Positions 52,476 through 61,785 of a DNA stretch of 64,000 nucleotides are shown one piece after another. Each line of letters starts with the position of its first letter. Positions within the stretch are counted from its first letter, which is position 1. The DNA is from JACCXG01 sp963785755 (GTDB lineage: Bacteria; Acidobacteriota; Vicinamibacteria; Vicinamibacterales; 2-12-FULL-66-21). Both the position numbers and the translations under genes were made by a program. The stretch spans positions 124,001 through 188,000 of the forward strand of contig CAWAXG010000031.1 in assembly GCA_963785755.1 (NCBI GenBank). Reading direction: 5' to 3'. The notes under the pieces are model-generated. The model made no database searches. It was not told where the DNA came from and saw only the letters and a program-made list of their open reading frames with translations.

Positions 52476-52490
52476 TGACAAAAAGTGTCA
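52476..52490. promoter_or_regulatory. Palindrome upstream of pilB
   Basis: TGACAAAAAGTGTCA has a perfect 5-bp inverted repeat (TGACA/TGTCA) spaced by 5 bases. It matches the pilA-upstream palindrome at 60454-60468 in 14 of 15 positions. The (C/G)TGTC half-site resembles the PilR-binding motif described for Pseudomonas. However, the overlapping TTGACA could instead be a sigma-70 -35 element (weak GAGGAT -10 after 17 bases). It lies 113 bases before the pilB ATG. Confidence 0.5.
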
Positions 52491-52602
52491 ATGGTGCGAG
52501 GATATCTGCCTCCCCCAGCACTTCAGTCACATTCCGCCTGGTGGCCTGCGGCCGTCCTGACGTCCGTCTGCCCCGGCCTTCCATCCCTCGAAGCGGAGAA
52601 CG

Positions 52603-54399
52603 ATGGCCGTCCGTATTGGCGAGCTGCTGCTCAAAGAAAAGCGCATTACGCCTGCTCAATTGCAGGAGGCGCTGAACTATCAGAAGACGAACGGCGGCAA
52701 GCTTGGCTACAACCTCGTCAAGCTGGGATTTGTCAAAGACGAAGAGATCACCTCTCTTCTGAGCAAGCAGTACGGCGTACCGTCGATCAATCTCACCCAG
52801 TTCGAGATCGACGCCGGCGTCATCAAGCTGATTCCTTCGGAAACCGCGCACAAATACCAGATCGTTCCCCTGAGCCGCGCCGGCGCGACGCTGACGATCG
52901 CGATGACCGACCCGACCAACGTCTTCGCCATGGACGACATCAAGTTCATGACGGGATACAACGTCGAACCGGTCGTCGCCTCGGAAACCGCCGTCAGCGA
53001 CGCGATCAATCGCTACTACCCGACCACACCTGCAGGCCGGCCGGTCGCCGAGAAGAAACCCGCCGAGAAGAAAGCCCCGCAGGCGCAAGCCAACTTGAAC
53101 AGCGCGGCGACCCTCGAGATGGTCACCAAGGCCCTCGAGGAAACCGCCTCGATCGTCGATGACGACGTCGAGCTGCTCGAGGAGATGGAGCAGATCGACG
53201 TCTCCTCGCTCGAGAAGCAGGGCGGGGAAGCGCCGGTCATCCGGCTCGTGAACCTGATGATGATGTCCGCCATCCAGAAGGGGGCGAGCGACATCCACAT
53301 CGAGCCGTACGAAAAGGAATTCCGCGTGCGGTTCCGCATCGACGGCATTCTCTACAGCGTCATGGCGCCGCCGATGAAGTTCCGCGACGCGATCACCTCG
53401 CGCATCAAGATCATGTCGAAGCTCGACATCGCGGAAAAGCGCCTGCCGCAGGACGGCCGCATCAAGATCCGCTTTGCCGCCGACGGCGCGACCAAGGAGA
53501 TCGACTTCCGCGTCTCCTGTCTGCCGACGCTGTTCGGCGAAAAAATCGTCCTTCGTCTGCTCGACAAGGACAAGTTGATGCTGGACATGACGAAGCTCGG
53601 GTTCGAGACGGAATCGCTGTCGAAGCTCGAGCACGCCATCTCCAAACCGTGGGGCATGGTGCTCGTGACCGGCCCGACCGGCAGCGGCAAGACCAACACC
53701 CTGTATTCCTCCATCGCGAAGATCAACACGCTGGAAACGAACATCATGACCGCCGAGGACCCGGTCGAATTCAACCTGGTCGGCGTCAATCAGGTGCAGG
53801 TCAGGGAGAACATCGGCCTGAACTTCGCCGCCGCCCTGCGCTCGTTCCTGCGCCAGGACCCGAACATCATCCTGGTCGGCGAAATCCGCGACTTCGAAAC
53901 CGCGGAGATCGCGGTCAAGGCCTCGCTCACCGGCCACCTCGTGCTGTCGACCCTGCACACCAACGACGCGCCCGGCACGATCAGCCGCTTGATGAACATG
54001 GGCATCGAGCCGTTCCTGGTGGCGAGCTCGGTGAACCTGATCTGCGCGCAGCGCCTCGTCCGCCGCATCTGCACGCAGTGCAAGGAAGACCATCCGACGC
54101 CGCCGCAGGCGATGACCGACGCCGGCTTCACCCCCGAGGAGTCGGCCCAGGTCGTGCCGAAGCGCGGCAAGGGATGCGACCGGTGCAACGGGACCGGCTA
54201 CAAAGGGCGGGTCGGCCTGTACGAAGTCATGGAGGTCACCGAGGAGCTGCGCGAGCTCATTCTCGTCGGTGCATCGGCGCTCGAGTTGAAAAAGAAAGCG
54301 GTTGAAGAAGGCATGATCACGCTCCGGCGCAGCGGCCTGCGCAAGGTCATGGAAGGCGTCACGACGATCGAGGAAGTTGCACGCGAGACGGTGAAGTAG
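52603..54399 (+). CDS. pilB: Type IV pilus extension ATPase PilB
   Basis: The 598-residue protein has an N-terminal MshEN-type domain (residues 1-150: RIGELLLKEKRITPAQLQEA, SLLSKQYGVPSINLTQFE). A linker rich in Ala/Lys (EKKPAEKKAPQAQ) follows. The GspE-type ATPase has Walker A GPTGSGKT (357-364), Asp-box IILVGEIRDFETAEIAVKAS and His-box HLVLSTLHTNDAP. A zinc tetracysteine site is formed by ICTQC and GCDRC. It powers pilin polymerisation at the inner membrane. MshEN domains can bind c-di-GMP (family knowledge); a candidate site with RxxxE-like leucine-rich repeats is visible but not proved. Confidence 0.95.
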   Translation: MAVRIGELLLKEKRITPAQLQEALNYQKTNGGKLGYNLVKLGFVKDEEITSLLSKQYGVPSINLTQFEIDAGVIKLIPSETAHKYQIVPLSRAGATLTIAMTDPTNVFAMDDIKFMTGYNVEPVVASETAVSDAINRYYPTTPAGRPVAEKKPAEKKAPQAQANLNSAATLEMVTKALEETASIVDDDVELLEEMEQIDVSSLEKQGGEAPVIRLVNLMMMSAIQKGASDIHIEPYEKEFRVRFRIDGILYSVMAPPMKFRDAITSRIKIMSKLDIAEKRLPQDGRIKIRFAADGATKEIDFRVSCLPTLFGEKIVLRLLDKDKLMLDMTKLGFETESLSKLEHAISKPWGMVLVTGPTGSGKTNTLYSSIAKINTLETNIMTAEDPVEFNLVGVNQVQVRENIGLNFAAALRSFLRQDPNIILVGEIRDFETAEIAVKASLTGHLVLSTLHTNDAPGTISRLMNMGIEPFLVASSVNLICAQRLVRRICTQCKEDHPTPPQAMTDAGFTPEESAQVVPKRGKGCDRCNGTGYKGRVGLYEVMEVTEELRELILVGASALELKKKAVEEGMITLRRSGLRKVMEGVTTIEEVARETVK

Positions 54400-54452
54400 C
54401 GGGGGCGTCAGCCCCCGACTATTCGGCGGAGCGAGGCTTCGCCCGACGGGAC
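54399..54452. repeat. REP-like hairpin pair, pilB-pilT gap
   Basis: GCGGGGGCGTCAGCCCCCG forms a hairpin (GGGGGC/GCCCCC). It is followed by CGGCGGAGCGAGGCTTCGCC, a second imperfect hairpin. It resembles the family-A dyads of the ribosomal cluster but diverges in sequence. Confidence 0.55.
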
Positions 54453-54456
54453 AACT

Positions 54457-55590
54457 ATGGCGACATTACCGGAACTGCTGAAAACGATGGTCGACAACCA
54501 CGGGTCCGACCTTCATATAACGACGAACACGCCGCCGCAGATTCGCGTGCACGGGCATCTCGCCCCGCTCGACCTGCCGCCGCTCGGCCCGGCCGAGACC
54601 AAGGCCCTCGCGTACAGCGTGCTCACCGATTCGCAGAAGAAGCGCTTCGAAGAATCGCTGGAGCTCGATTTCTCGTTCGGGATCCGCGGCATCGCGCGGT
54701 TCCGCTGCAACGTGTTCAACCAGCGCGGCGCGGTGGCGGCCGTCTACCGCGTCATCCCGGAAGTCATCAAAGGGTTCTCCGAGCTCGGGCTGCCGCAGAT
54801 CATCGGGACCCTCGCGGAGCGGCCGCGCGGCCTCGTCCTCGTAACCGGTCCGACGGGCAGCGGCAAGTCGACGACGCTGGCCGCGATGATCGACAAGATC
54901 AACACCGAACGGCGCGAGCACATCCTGACGATCGAGGACCCGATCGAGTTCGTGCACCCGCACAAGGGGTGCCTCGTGAACCAGCGCGAGGTCCACTCGG
55001 ATACCCACGGCTTCAGTGTCGCCCTCCGCGCGGCCCTGCGTGAAGATCCGGACATCGTCCTCATCGGCGAGCTGCGCGACCTCGAGACGATCGAATCGGC
55101 GCTGCGCATCGCCGAGACGGGCCACTTGACGTTCGCGACGCTGCACACCAATTCGGCGGCGCAGACGATCAACCGAATCATCGACGTGTTCCCTGCGCAT
55201 CAGCAGGGCCAGGTCCGGACCCAGCTCTCCCTCGTTCTCGAAGGCATCGTCTGCCAGGCGCTCGTGCCGCGCGCCGACGGCAAGGGCCGCGTCGTGGCGC
55301 TCGAGATCATGGTGCCGAACCCGGCGATCCGGAACCTGATCCGCGACGACAAGGTCCACCAGATCTACTCGTCGATGCAGACCGGGCAGGAAAAGATGGG
55401 GATGCAGACGATGAACCAGTGCCTCGCGACGCTCTACCAGAAGCGCCTGATCACGCTCGAGGCCGCGATGGAGAAGTCGTCACTGAAGGACGAGCTCGAG
55501 CAGATGATCGCGCGAGGAGCCGGCGTCGTGGCCGGCGCCGGCCTGAATCAGCGGCCAGGCGCGAGTCTCAAGACGCCAGTCGGTCGCTAA
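54457..55590 (+). CDS. pilT: Type IV pilus retraction ATPase PilT
   Basis: The 377-residue protein has the PAS-like N-domain HGSDLHITTNTPPQIRVHGH, Walker A GPTGSGKS (131-138), Asp-box EDPDIVLIGELRDLETIESA and His-box FATLHTNSAAQTINRIIDVF. The C-terminal PilT signature AIRNLIRDDKVHQIYSSMQT separates PilT from PilB. The hexamer drives pilus retraction and twitching (family knowledge). Confidence 0.95.
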   Translation: MATLPELLKTMVDNHGSDLHITTNTPPQIRVHGHLAPLDLPPLGPAETKALAYSVLTDSQKKRFEESLELDFSFGIRGIARFRCNVFNQRGAVAAVYRVIPEVIKGFSELGLPQIIGTLAERPRGLVLVTGPTGSGKSTTLAAMIDKINTERREHILTIEDPIEFVHPHKGCLVNQREVHSDTHGFSVALRAALREDPDIVLIGELRDLETIESALRIAETGHLTFATLHTNSAAQTINRIIDVFPAHQQGQVRTQLSLVLEGIVCQALVPRADGKGRVVALEIMVPNPAIRNLIRDDKVHQIYSSMQTGQEKMGMQTMNQCLATLYQKRLITLEAAMEKSSLKDELEQMIARGAGVVAGAGLNQRPGASLKTPVGR

Positions 55591-55607
55591 CAGGAAGTTG
55601 TGTGCAC

Positions 55608-55742
55608 CGCACGTAGCACGTAGGACCAGCACGTAGCACGTAGGACAGCACGTAGCACGTAGGACGGCACGTAGCACGTAGCCCGTGGCACGCAGCACAG
55701 CAAGCACGTGAGCACGCAGCACGTGGCACGTAGGACGTAACT
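55608..55742. repeat. Word-repeat element, family E, copy 2
   Basis: GCACGTA heptads are interleaved with GGACCA/GGACA spacers (three near-identical units of GCACGTAGCACGTAGGAC), then GCACGCAGCAC and GCACGTGGCACGTAGGAC words. It occupies the pilT-pilC gap, and AGAGGA for pilC follows it. Copy 1 lies at 30320-30552. Confidence 0.9.
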
Positions 55743-55755
55743 AGAGGACGACTTT

Positions 55756-56976
55756 ATGCCGACATTTGCCTACGCCGGCCGGACCCGAACCGGACAGACC
55801 GTGAGCGGAGAACGCATTGCCGACACCATGGATGCCGCGGTCGCGATGCTGCGCCGCGAGCAGATTCAGATCACCAAGATTGACGCGGTGAAAGCGAAAG
55901 CGGAGGCCAAGGCCAAGGCGGCCAAGAAGGGCGGCGTCAAGGTTCCGGCCAAGAACCTCGCGATCTTCACCCGTCAGTTCTCGGTCATGATCGACGCCGG
56001 CCTGCCGCTGGTCCAGTGCCTGGACATCCTCGGCAAGCAGGAGCCCCACAAGGGATTCTCCGGCGTCATCCTCAAGACCCGAGAGGACGTCGAGTCGGGC
56101 GCCGCGCTCGCCGACGCGATGAAGAAGCATCCGAAGACCTTCGACGCGCTCTACTCGAACATGATCGCGGCCGGTGAAGCGGGCGGCATCCTCGACACCA
56201 TTCTCAAGCGGCTCGCGACCTACATCGAAAAGTCCGTCAAGCTGAAGGGCGAAGTAAAGTCCGCGATGATCTACCCGATCGCGGTCATGGTCATCGCCGC
56301 CCTGGTCGTCGGCGCCATTCTCTGGAAGGTCATCCCGACGTTCGCGACGCTGTTCGCCGGCCTCGGCGCCCAGCTGCCGATGCCCACGCGCATCGTCATC
56401 GCGGCGTCGAACGGGCTGGTGTCCTACGGCTGGATCCTGATCGTCGGCATCGGCGTGCTCGGCTACGCGTTCAAGAGCTATTACTCGACCGACAACGGGC
56501 GCCGGGTCGTGGACAGGATCATGCTCAAGCTGCCCATCCTCGGCGACATCCTGCGCAAGGTTGCGGTGGCTCGCTTCTGCCGCACGCTGTCGACGCTGCT
56601 CGCCTCCGGCGTGCCCATCCTCGACGGCCTCGACATCACCGCCCGGACGGCGGGCAACGCGATCATCGAGGACGCCATCCAGACGACACGCACCGGCATC
56701 GAGCGCGGCGAAACGATTTCCGGCCCGCTGCGTGAAACCGCCGTGTTCCCGTCGATGGTCGTGCAGATGATCAACGTCGGCGAAACCACGGGCGCCCTGG
56801 ACGCGATGCTGTCGAAGATCGCGGACTTCTACGAAGAAGAAGTCGATACGGCCGTCGCCGGCCTGCTGACGTTGATGGAGCCGATCATGATCGCGTTCCT
56901 CGGCGTCATCGTCGGCGGCATCGTCATCGCGATGTACCTGCCGATCTTCGACCTGATCTCGAAGCTGACCGGCTGA
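55756..56976 (+). CDS. pilC: Type IV pilus inner-membrane platform protein PilC
   Basis: The 406-residue protein has two GspF/T2SSF domains. The start is MPTFAYAGRTRTGQTVSGER. The signatures are FTRQFSVMIDAGLPLVQCLD and, in the second repeat, FCRTLSTLLASGVPILDGLD followed by MINVGETTGALDAMLSKIAD. Three transmembrane helices lie near residues 170, 220 and 385. A Lys/Ala-rich stretch (KAKAEAKAKAAKKGG) near residue 50 is a little longer than usual. Confidence 0.95.
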   Translation: MPTFAYAGRTRTGQTVSGERIADTMDAAVAMLRREQIQITKIDAVKAKAEAKAKAAKKGGVKVPAKNLAIFTRQFSVMIDAGLPLVQCLDILGKQEPHKGFSGVILKTREDVESGAALADAMKKHPKTFDALYSNMIAAGEAGGILDTILKRLATYIEKSVKLKGEVKSAMIYPIAVMVIAALVVGAILWKVIPTFATLFAGLGAQLPMPTRIVIAASNGLVSYGWILIVGIGVLGYAFKSYYSTDNGRRVVDRIMLKLPILGDILRKVAVARFCRTLSTLLASGVPILDGLDITARTAGNAIIEDAIQTTRTGIERGETISGPLRETAVFPSMVVQMINVGETTGALDAMLSKIADFYEEEVDTAVAGLLTLMEPIMIAFLGVIVGGIVIAMYLPIFDLISKLTG

Positions 56977-56978
56977 TC

Positions 56979-58627
56979 GTGTCCTCCACGACCTTGCGCC
57001 GAAAGCTGCTGTCGCTGATCACCGCCCGCGTGGCGGTAGTCAGCGTGCTGCTCGGCTCGGCAGTCCTGATTCTGACCATCTCTCCAGGATCGCTGCCGAT
57101 CGATCCGCTGGTGGCGATGATCGGTCTGACGTTCGGACTGACCGTCGTCTACAGCCTGACCATCCGCCAGGCAGAGAAGCGCCTCTGGCTGGTGGATGTG
57201 CAGCTCGTCGCCGACGCGGTCATCGTCTCGGTGATCGTGTACGTGACCGGCGGGATCAACAGCTACTTCTCGTCGCTCTATGCGCTGCCGATCATCGCGG
57301 CGAGCGCGATTCGATCGTGGCGCGGCGGCATGATCGTCGGGAGCGTGAGCTCGGCGATGTCCGCGGGGATCGTGCTGGCGCAGTACGACGACGTCCGGCT
57401 GCTGCCCATCGCACTTGCGCCGGAGGTCCTGCCGGATCCCCGAGTGGCGTTCTATCGCGTCGGCCTGAATCTGTTCGGCTTCTTCGCCGTTGCGGCGCTG
57501 ACCGGGTATCTCGCGGAAAAGCTGCGCCGCGCCGACGCGCAGCTGCAGCGGGCGTCGAGCGATCTCGCGGATATGCAGGCCTTCAGCCGGCACATCGTCG
57601 ACAGCCTGATGAGCGGCCTGACCACGACGAATCTGAATGGCGAGATCATCACGTATAACCGCGCGGCCGAAATGATCACCGGCATTCCGGCGACCGACGC
57701 CTTCAACCGGACCGCGGCCGAAGTGCTGCAGCTGCCGAAGTCCTACACCACGCTCTTCGGGCCGTCCGAGGGGCGGCCGCGGCAGACCCGGATCGAGTAC
57801 GGCTACACGCGCAAGGACGGCAAGCAGATTGAAATGGGTCTCAGCGCCGCGCCGCTGATGACGCCGCGCGGGGAGACCGGGTTCATTCTCACGTTCCAGG
57901 ATGTCACCGAGTCACGCAAGCGCGATCGCGAAGCGAGAGTGCAGCAGCGGCTGGCGGCAGTCGGCGAGATGGCCGCGGGCATCGCGCACGAGATCAGGAA
58001 TCCGCTCGCCTCGATGTCCGGGTCGATTCAGATCCTCCGGGCGGAGCTGCCGCTCACCGACGAGCAGGGACAGCTGATGGATATCGTGCTCCGCGAATCG
58101 GAGCGGCTCAACGAGACCATTCGCAGCTTCCTGGCCTACGCGCGGCCGCAGCGGCAGTCGATGACCCACATGGACGTGCGCCAGGTGATCACCGACACGG
58201 CGACGCTGCTGCAGAACAGCTCCGAGCGAAGCGAGATGCACAAGATCGCGGTCAAGGTGCCGGGCGAATCGGTGCTGCTGCAGGCGGACGAGGGGCAGAT
58301 CAGGCAGATCGTCTGGAACCTCGCGACCAACGGGCTGCGCGCGATGCCCGACGGCGGCTGTCTGACGCTGGCAGCGAAATCGCCGACCGATGCCGAGCCG
58401 CATGTCGTGATCAGCGTCTCGGACGAAGGCGTGGGCATCGCCCCGGAGGAGCTCGAGGGCATCTTCCAGCCGTTTCGCGGCGGGTTCTCCCGCGGCACCG
58501 GCCTCGGCCTGTCCATCGTGCACCGGATCGTGAGTGACTATGCCGGCGAAGTGCGCGTGACCTCGAGTCGAGGTTCCGGCACGACCGTATTCGTGAAGTT
58601 CCCGGCGGCGGTTGCAGCCGCCGTCCA

Positions 58628-58631
<4 letters not shown>
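56979..58631 (+). CDS. pilS: Sensor histidine kinase PilS
   Basis: The 550-residue protein has about six N-terminal transmembrane helices (residues 15-185), then a PAS domain (about 215-320, FSRHIVDSLMSGLTTTNLNG onward). The dimerisation/phosphoacceptor helix GIAHEIRNPLASMSGSI carries His337. The catalytic domain has the N-box IVWNLATNGLRAM, the G1 box VSDEGVGIAPEEL and the G2 box RGTGLGLSIVHRIV. This order fits PilS, which in Pseudomonas senses pilin levels in the membrane and controls PilR (family knowledge). The start is GTG 56979, 2 bases after pilC; the stop overlaps the pilR start. Confidence 0.92.
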
Positions 58632-60077
<1,446 letters not shown>

Positions 60078-60102
60078 CGGGAGCTGGGCAAATGCAGCAA
60101 TG

Positions 60103-60292
60103 TCAACTTCCAACTCCCAACCTCCCCGCCTCCGCGCGCATGACTCGACGCGCGCTATGGCGAGGCCTCGCCAGAGCTCGTCGCCTGCGACCGAGCCGAC
60201 GAGCGGCGGCGGGCAACTTCCAAGGCGCTCAGAGTCGATCGGCTGAGAGTGTTTTGGGAGTTGGAGGTTGGAAGTTGGGAGTTGACACCTCC
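60103..60292 (-). repeat. Word-repeat element family F, copy 2, with conserved core
   Basis: The element is inverted relative to copy 1 at 10012-10196. The outer arms are CAACTTCCAACTCCCAACCT and GGGAGTTGGAGGTTGGAAGT, ending TGACA. The core at 60159-60220 matches the reverse complement of 10076-10137 at 61 of 62 bases. It lies in the 608-base pilR-pilA gap; a hairpin, a palindrome and a sigma-54 promoter follow. Confidence 0.87.
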
Positions 60293-60325
60293 CCTGGATC
60301 AACCCGCAGCGATTAGGTCCCGGAA

Positions 60326-60363
60326 GCCGGATCCGCCGTTGTCAAAGGCGCATCCGGCGTTGC
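60326..60363 (+). terminator. Possible pilR terminator hairpin
   Basis: GCCGGATCCGCC pairs with GGCGCATCCGGC (one mismatch) around the loop GTTGTCAAA. It is followed by GTTGCCATTTT rather than a clean T-run, so termination strength is doubtful. Nothing recognisable lies between this and 60430. Confidence 0.4.
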
Positions 60364-60453
60364 CATTTTCAGGCGTCGAAAAACCCGTCCCGGAACCATT
60401 GGCCGACGTCCGAAGGATAACGGGAATGCGGGACAAAAACTGACAGCCCGGCT

Positions 60454-60468
60454 TGACACAAAGTGTCA
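60454..60468. promoter_or_regulatory. Palindrome upstream of pilA, candidate PilR site
   Basis: TGACACAAAGTGTCA is a perfect 6-bp inverted repeat (TGACAC/GTGTCA) around AAA. It lies about 109 bases upstream of the -24 element, a normal enhancer distance. Additional TGACA/TGTC half-sites lie at 60441 and 60482. The overlapping TTGACA with GAAAAT 17 bases on is an alternative sigma-70 reading. Confidence 0.55.
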
Positions 60469-60576
60469 GATGGCCGAAAATTGTCGGGTCGCGCGGGGAA
60501 TTCGCCAGGCGCGAAAATCCTCTCAAACACCTGAATCTAAATGAGTTGGGCAAACCGTCCGGCTCAACGTCAGCAG

Positions 60577-60592
60577 TGGCATTGCCGTTGCT
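60577..60592 (+). promoter_or_regulatory. Sigma-54 promoter of pilA
   Basis: TGGCATTGCCGTTGCT matches the -24/-12 consensus TGGCAC-N5-TTGCT: GG and GC are spaced correctly, with one mismatch in the -24 box. It is 94 bases upstream of the pilA start and downstream of the palindrome, and pilR (a sigma-54 activator) is the preceding gene. Confidence 0.8.
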
Positions 60593-60685
60593 CTAAGCCG
60601 GGTGTCGGCCGCTGGGCTGCGCCAGTCGAGCCCGACTCGAACCAGATCCAACGGCCCATATAGATTCCTTGAGGAGCACACAGTC

Positions 60686-61201
60686 ATGAAAGTTCGCAAC
60701 CAGAAGGGTTTCACGCTCATCGAGCTGCTGATCGTCGTGGCGATCATCGGCATCATCGCCGCGATCGCGGTTCCCGGCCTTCTCCGTGCCCGCATGTCCG
60801 GCAACGAGTCCTCGGCCATCGGTTCGGTTCGCGCCATCAACTCGGCGCAGGCGAGCTACTCGTCAGCGGCCGGCCAGGGCGGCTACGCGATCACGCTCGT
60901 GACGCTGTCGACTCCCTGCTCCGGTTCGACCCAGGGCTTCATCTCGCCCGACCTGTCGACCGACCCCTCGATGAAGAGCGGCTACACGGTGACGCTGGCG
61001 GACGGCGCCGGCGCGGTGAACGTTGCGCTCGACTGCAACGGCGCGGTCCAGAGCCGCACGGGTTACTACGCGCACGCCGAGCCGCTGACCTGGGGAACCA
61101 CGGGCAACCGGAACTTCGGCACTGGCGCGCACGGCACGATCTTCTTCTCGGCCGTGGAAGCGACGCTCGCTCCCGAAGCCGGCGGCACGCCGATTCAGTA
61201 A
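60686..61201 (+). CDS. pilA: Type IV major pilin PilA
   Basis: The 171-residue type IVa pilin has the class III leader MKVRNQKG/FTLIELLIVVAI, cleaved by PilD after Gly8 and leaving Phe1 and Glu5 (Glu13 of the precursor). The hydrophobic N-terminal helix is followed by a polar globular domain. Two Cys (TPCSGS and LDCNGA) could form the D-region disulfide, though they are placed unusually far from the C-terminus. GAGGAG lies 9 bases before ATG 60686. The gene is monocistronic between the sigma-54 promoter and a strong terminator. Confidence 0.95.
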   Translation: MKVRNQKGFTLIELLIVVAIIGIIAAIAVPGLLRARMSGNESSAIGSVRAINSAQASYSSAAGQGGYAITLVTLSTPCSGSTQGFISPDLSTDPSMKSGYTVTLADGAGAVNVALDCNGAVQSRTGYYAHAEPLTWGTTGNRNFGTGAHGTIFFSAVEATLAPEAGGTPIQ

Positions 61202-61251
61202 CGACGCCTCAAGGCAGGGCCGGCCTCATCGGCGCCTGTTCGGCAACACCA

Positions 61252-61285
61252 CGGGATGCCTGTTCGCAGGCATCCCGTTTTTTTT
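61252..61285 (+). terminator. Strong intrinsic terminator after pilA
   Basis: A perfect 11-bp stem CGGGATGCCTG/CAGGCATCCCG with a TTCG tetraloop is followed by eight T residues. Confidence 0.97.
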
Positions 61286-61297
61286 GGACTGCGGACC

Positions 61298-61447
61298 ATG
61301 CTGCACTCGACCTCACCGCAAGCTTCCGGGACACACCGGCGGCCGGGCCTGCTCGCGCCCGCCCTCGTGCTCTGCCTGTTTGCCGCACGTGCTGCCGACG
61401 CAGCTCGCAGGACGGTCCGCGGGGGTCACGAACGACAGAGTGCCTGA
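61298..61447 (+). CDS. Short ORF with signal-like segment
   Basis: The 49-codon ORF is MLHSTSPQASGTHRRPGLLA followed by the hydrophobic PALVLCLFAARAADA and a basic end. It could encode a small exported peptide. It might also be the N-terminal signal of the adjacent TPR protein separated by a frame change, since the TPR ORF starts 3 bases after this stop and has no signal of its own. Evidence for translation is weak. Confidence 0.35.
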   Translation: MLHSTSPQASGTHRRPGLLAPALVLCLFAARAADAARRTVRGGHERQSA

Positions 61448-61449
61448 CG

Positions 61450-61785
61450 ATGGCAGACGCCCCGGCGGCGAAGCAGCCGGATCGGCTCGCGCGACTCGAG
61501 CACTGCAGCGCGCTCTATCCGGATGACGTCGAGCTCATCGCCGACCTGGGCGCTCTGTACGAATCGATCGATCGGATGAAAGCGGAGCTCGCCTACACCC
61601 GCGCCTTGAAGCTCGATCCCGACTATGCCGACGTCCGGCTTCGTCTGGGCCGCCTGCTGCTCTCGCGTGGCGCCGACGCCGAGGCGCTGAAGCAGGCCGA
61701 GATGGCCCTTCGTGTTCAGCCCAATCGAGCGGCACTCCTCGACCTTCGCAACGAAGCGCGGCTTGCCGGCGGGACCGGGCCATGA
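61450..61785 (+). CDS. Small TPR-repeat protein
   Basis: The 111-residue protein has about two and a half tetratricopeptide repeats: YPDDVELIADLGALYESIDR, then AELAYTRALKLDPDYADVRL with RLGRLLLSRGADAEALKQAE. TPRs are protein-interaction scaffolds. The stop overlaps the start of the membrane sulfatase-fold protein (ATGA), so the two products are probably made together. Confidence 0.72.
   Translation: MADAPAAKQPDRLARLEHCSALYPDDVELIADLGALYESIDRMKAELAYTRALKLDPDYADVRLRLGRLLLSRGADAEALKQAEMALRVQPNRAALLDLRNEARLAGGTGP

Noticed and set aside
52396..54093. 565-codon minus-strand open frame opposite pilB
   Set aside because: pilB carries full family motifs on the plus strand; the antisense frame is compositionally biased and motif-free.
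55480..55722. 80-codon minus-strand ORF with a periodic VLRATCYVLRATC-like product
   Set aside because: The periodicity comes only from the heptanucleotide repeat read in a frame lacking stops; there is no ribosome-binding site and no homology.
55608..55742. CRISPR-like look of the CACGTAG repeat block
   Set aside because: The unit is 7 bp with 5-7 bp spacers, there are no 25-40 bp spacers and no cas genes, and the same words occur elsewhere as inverted arms.
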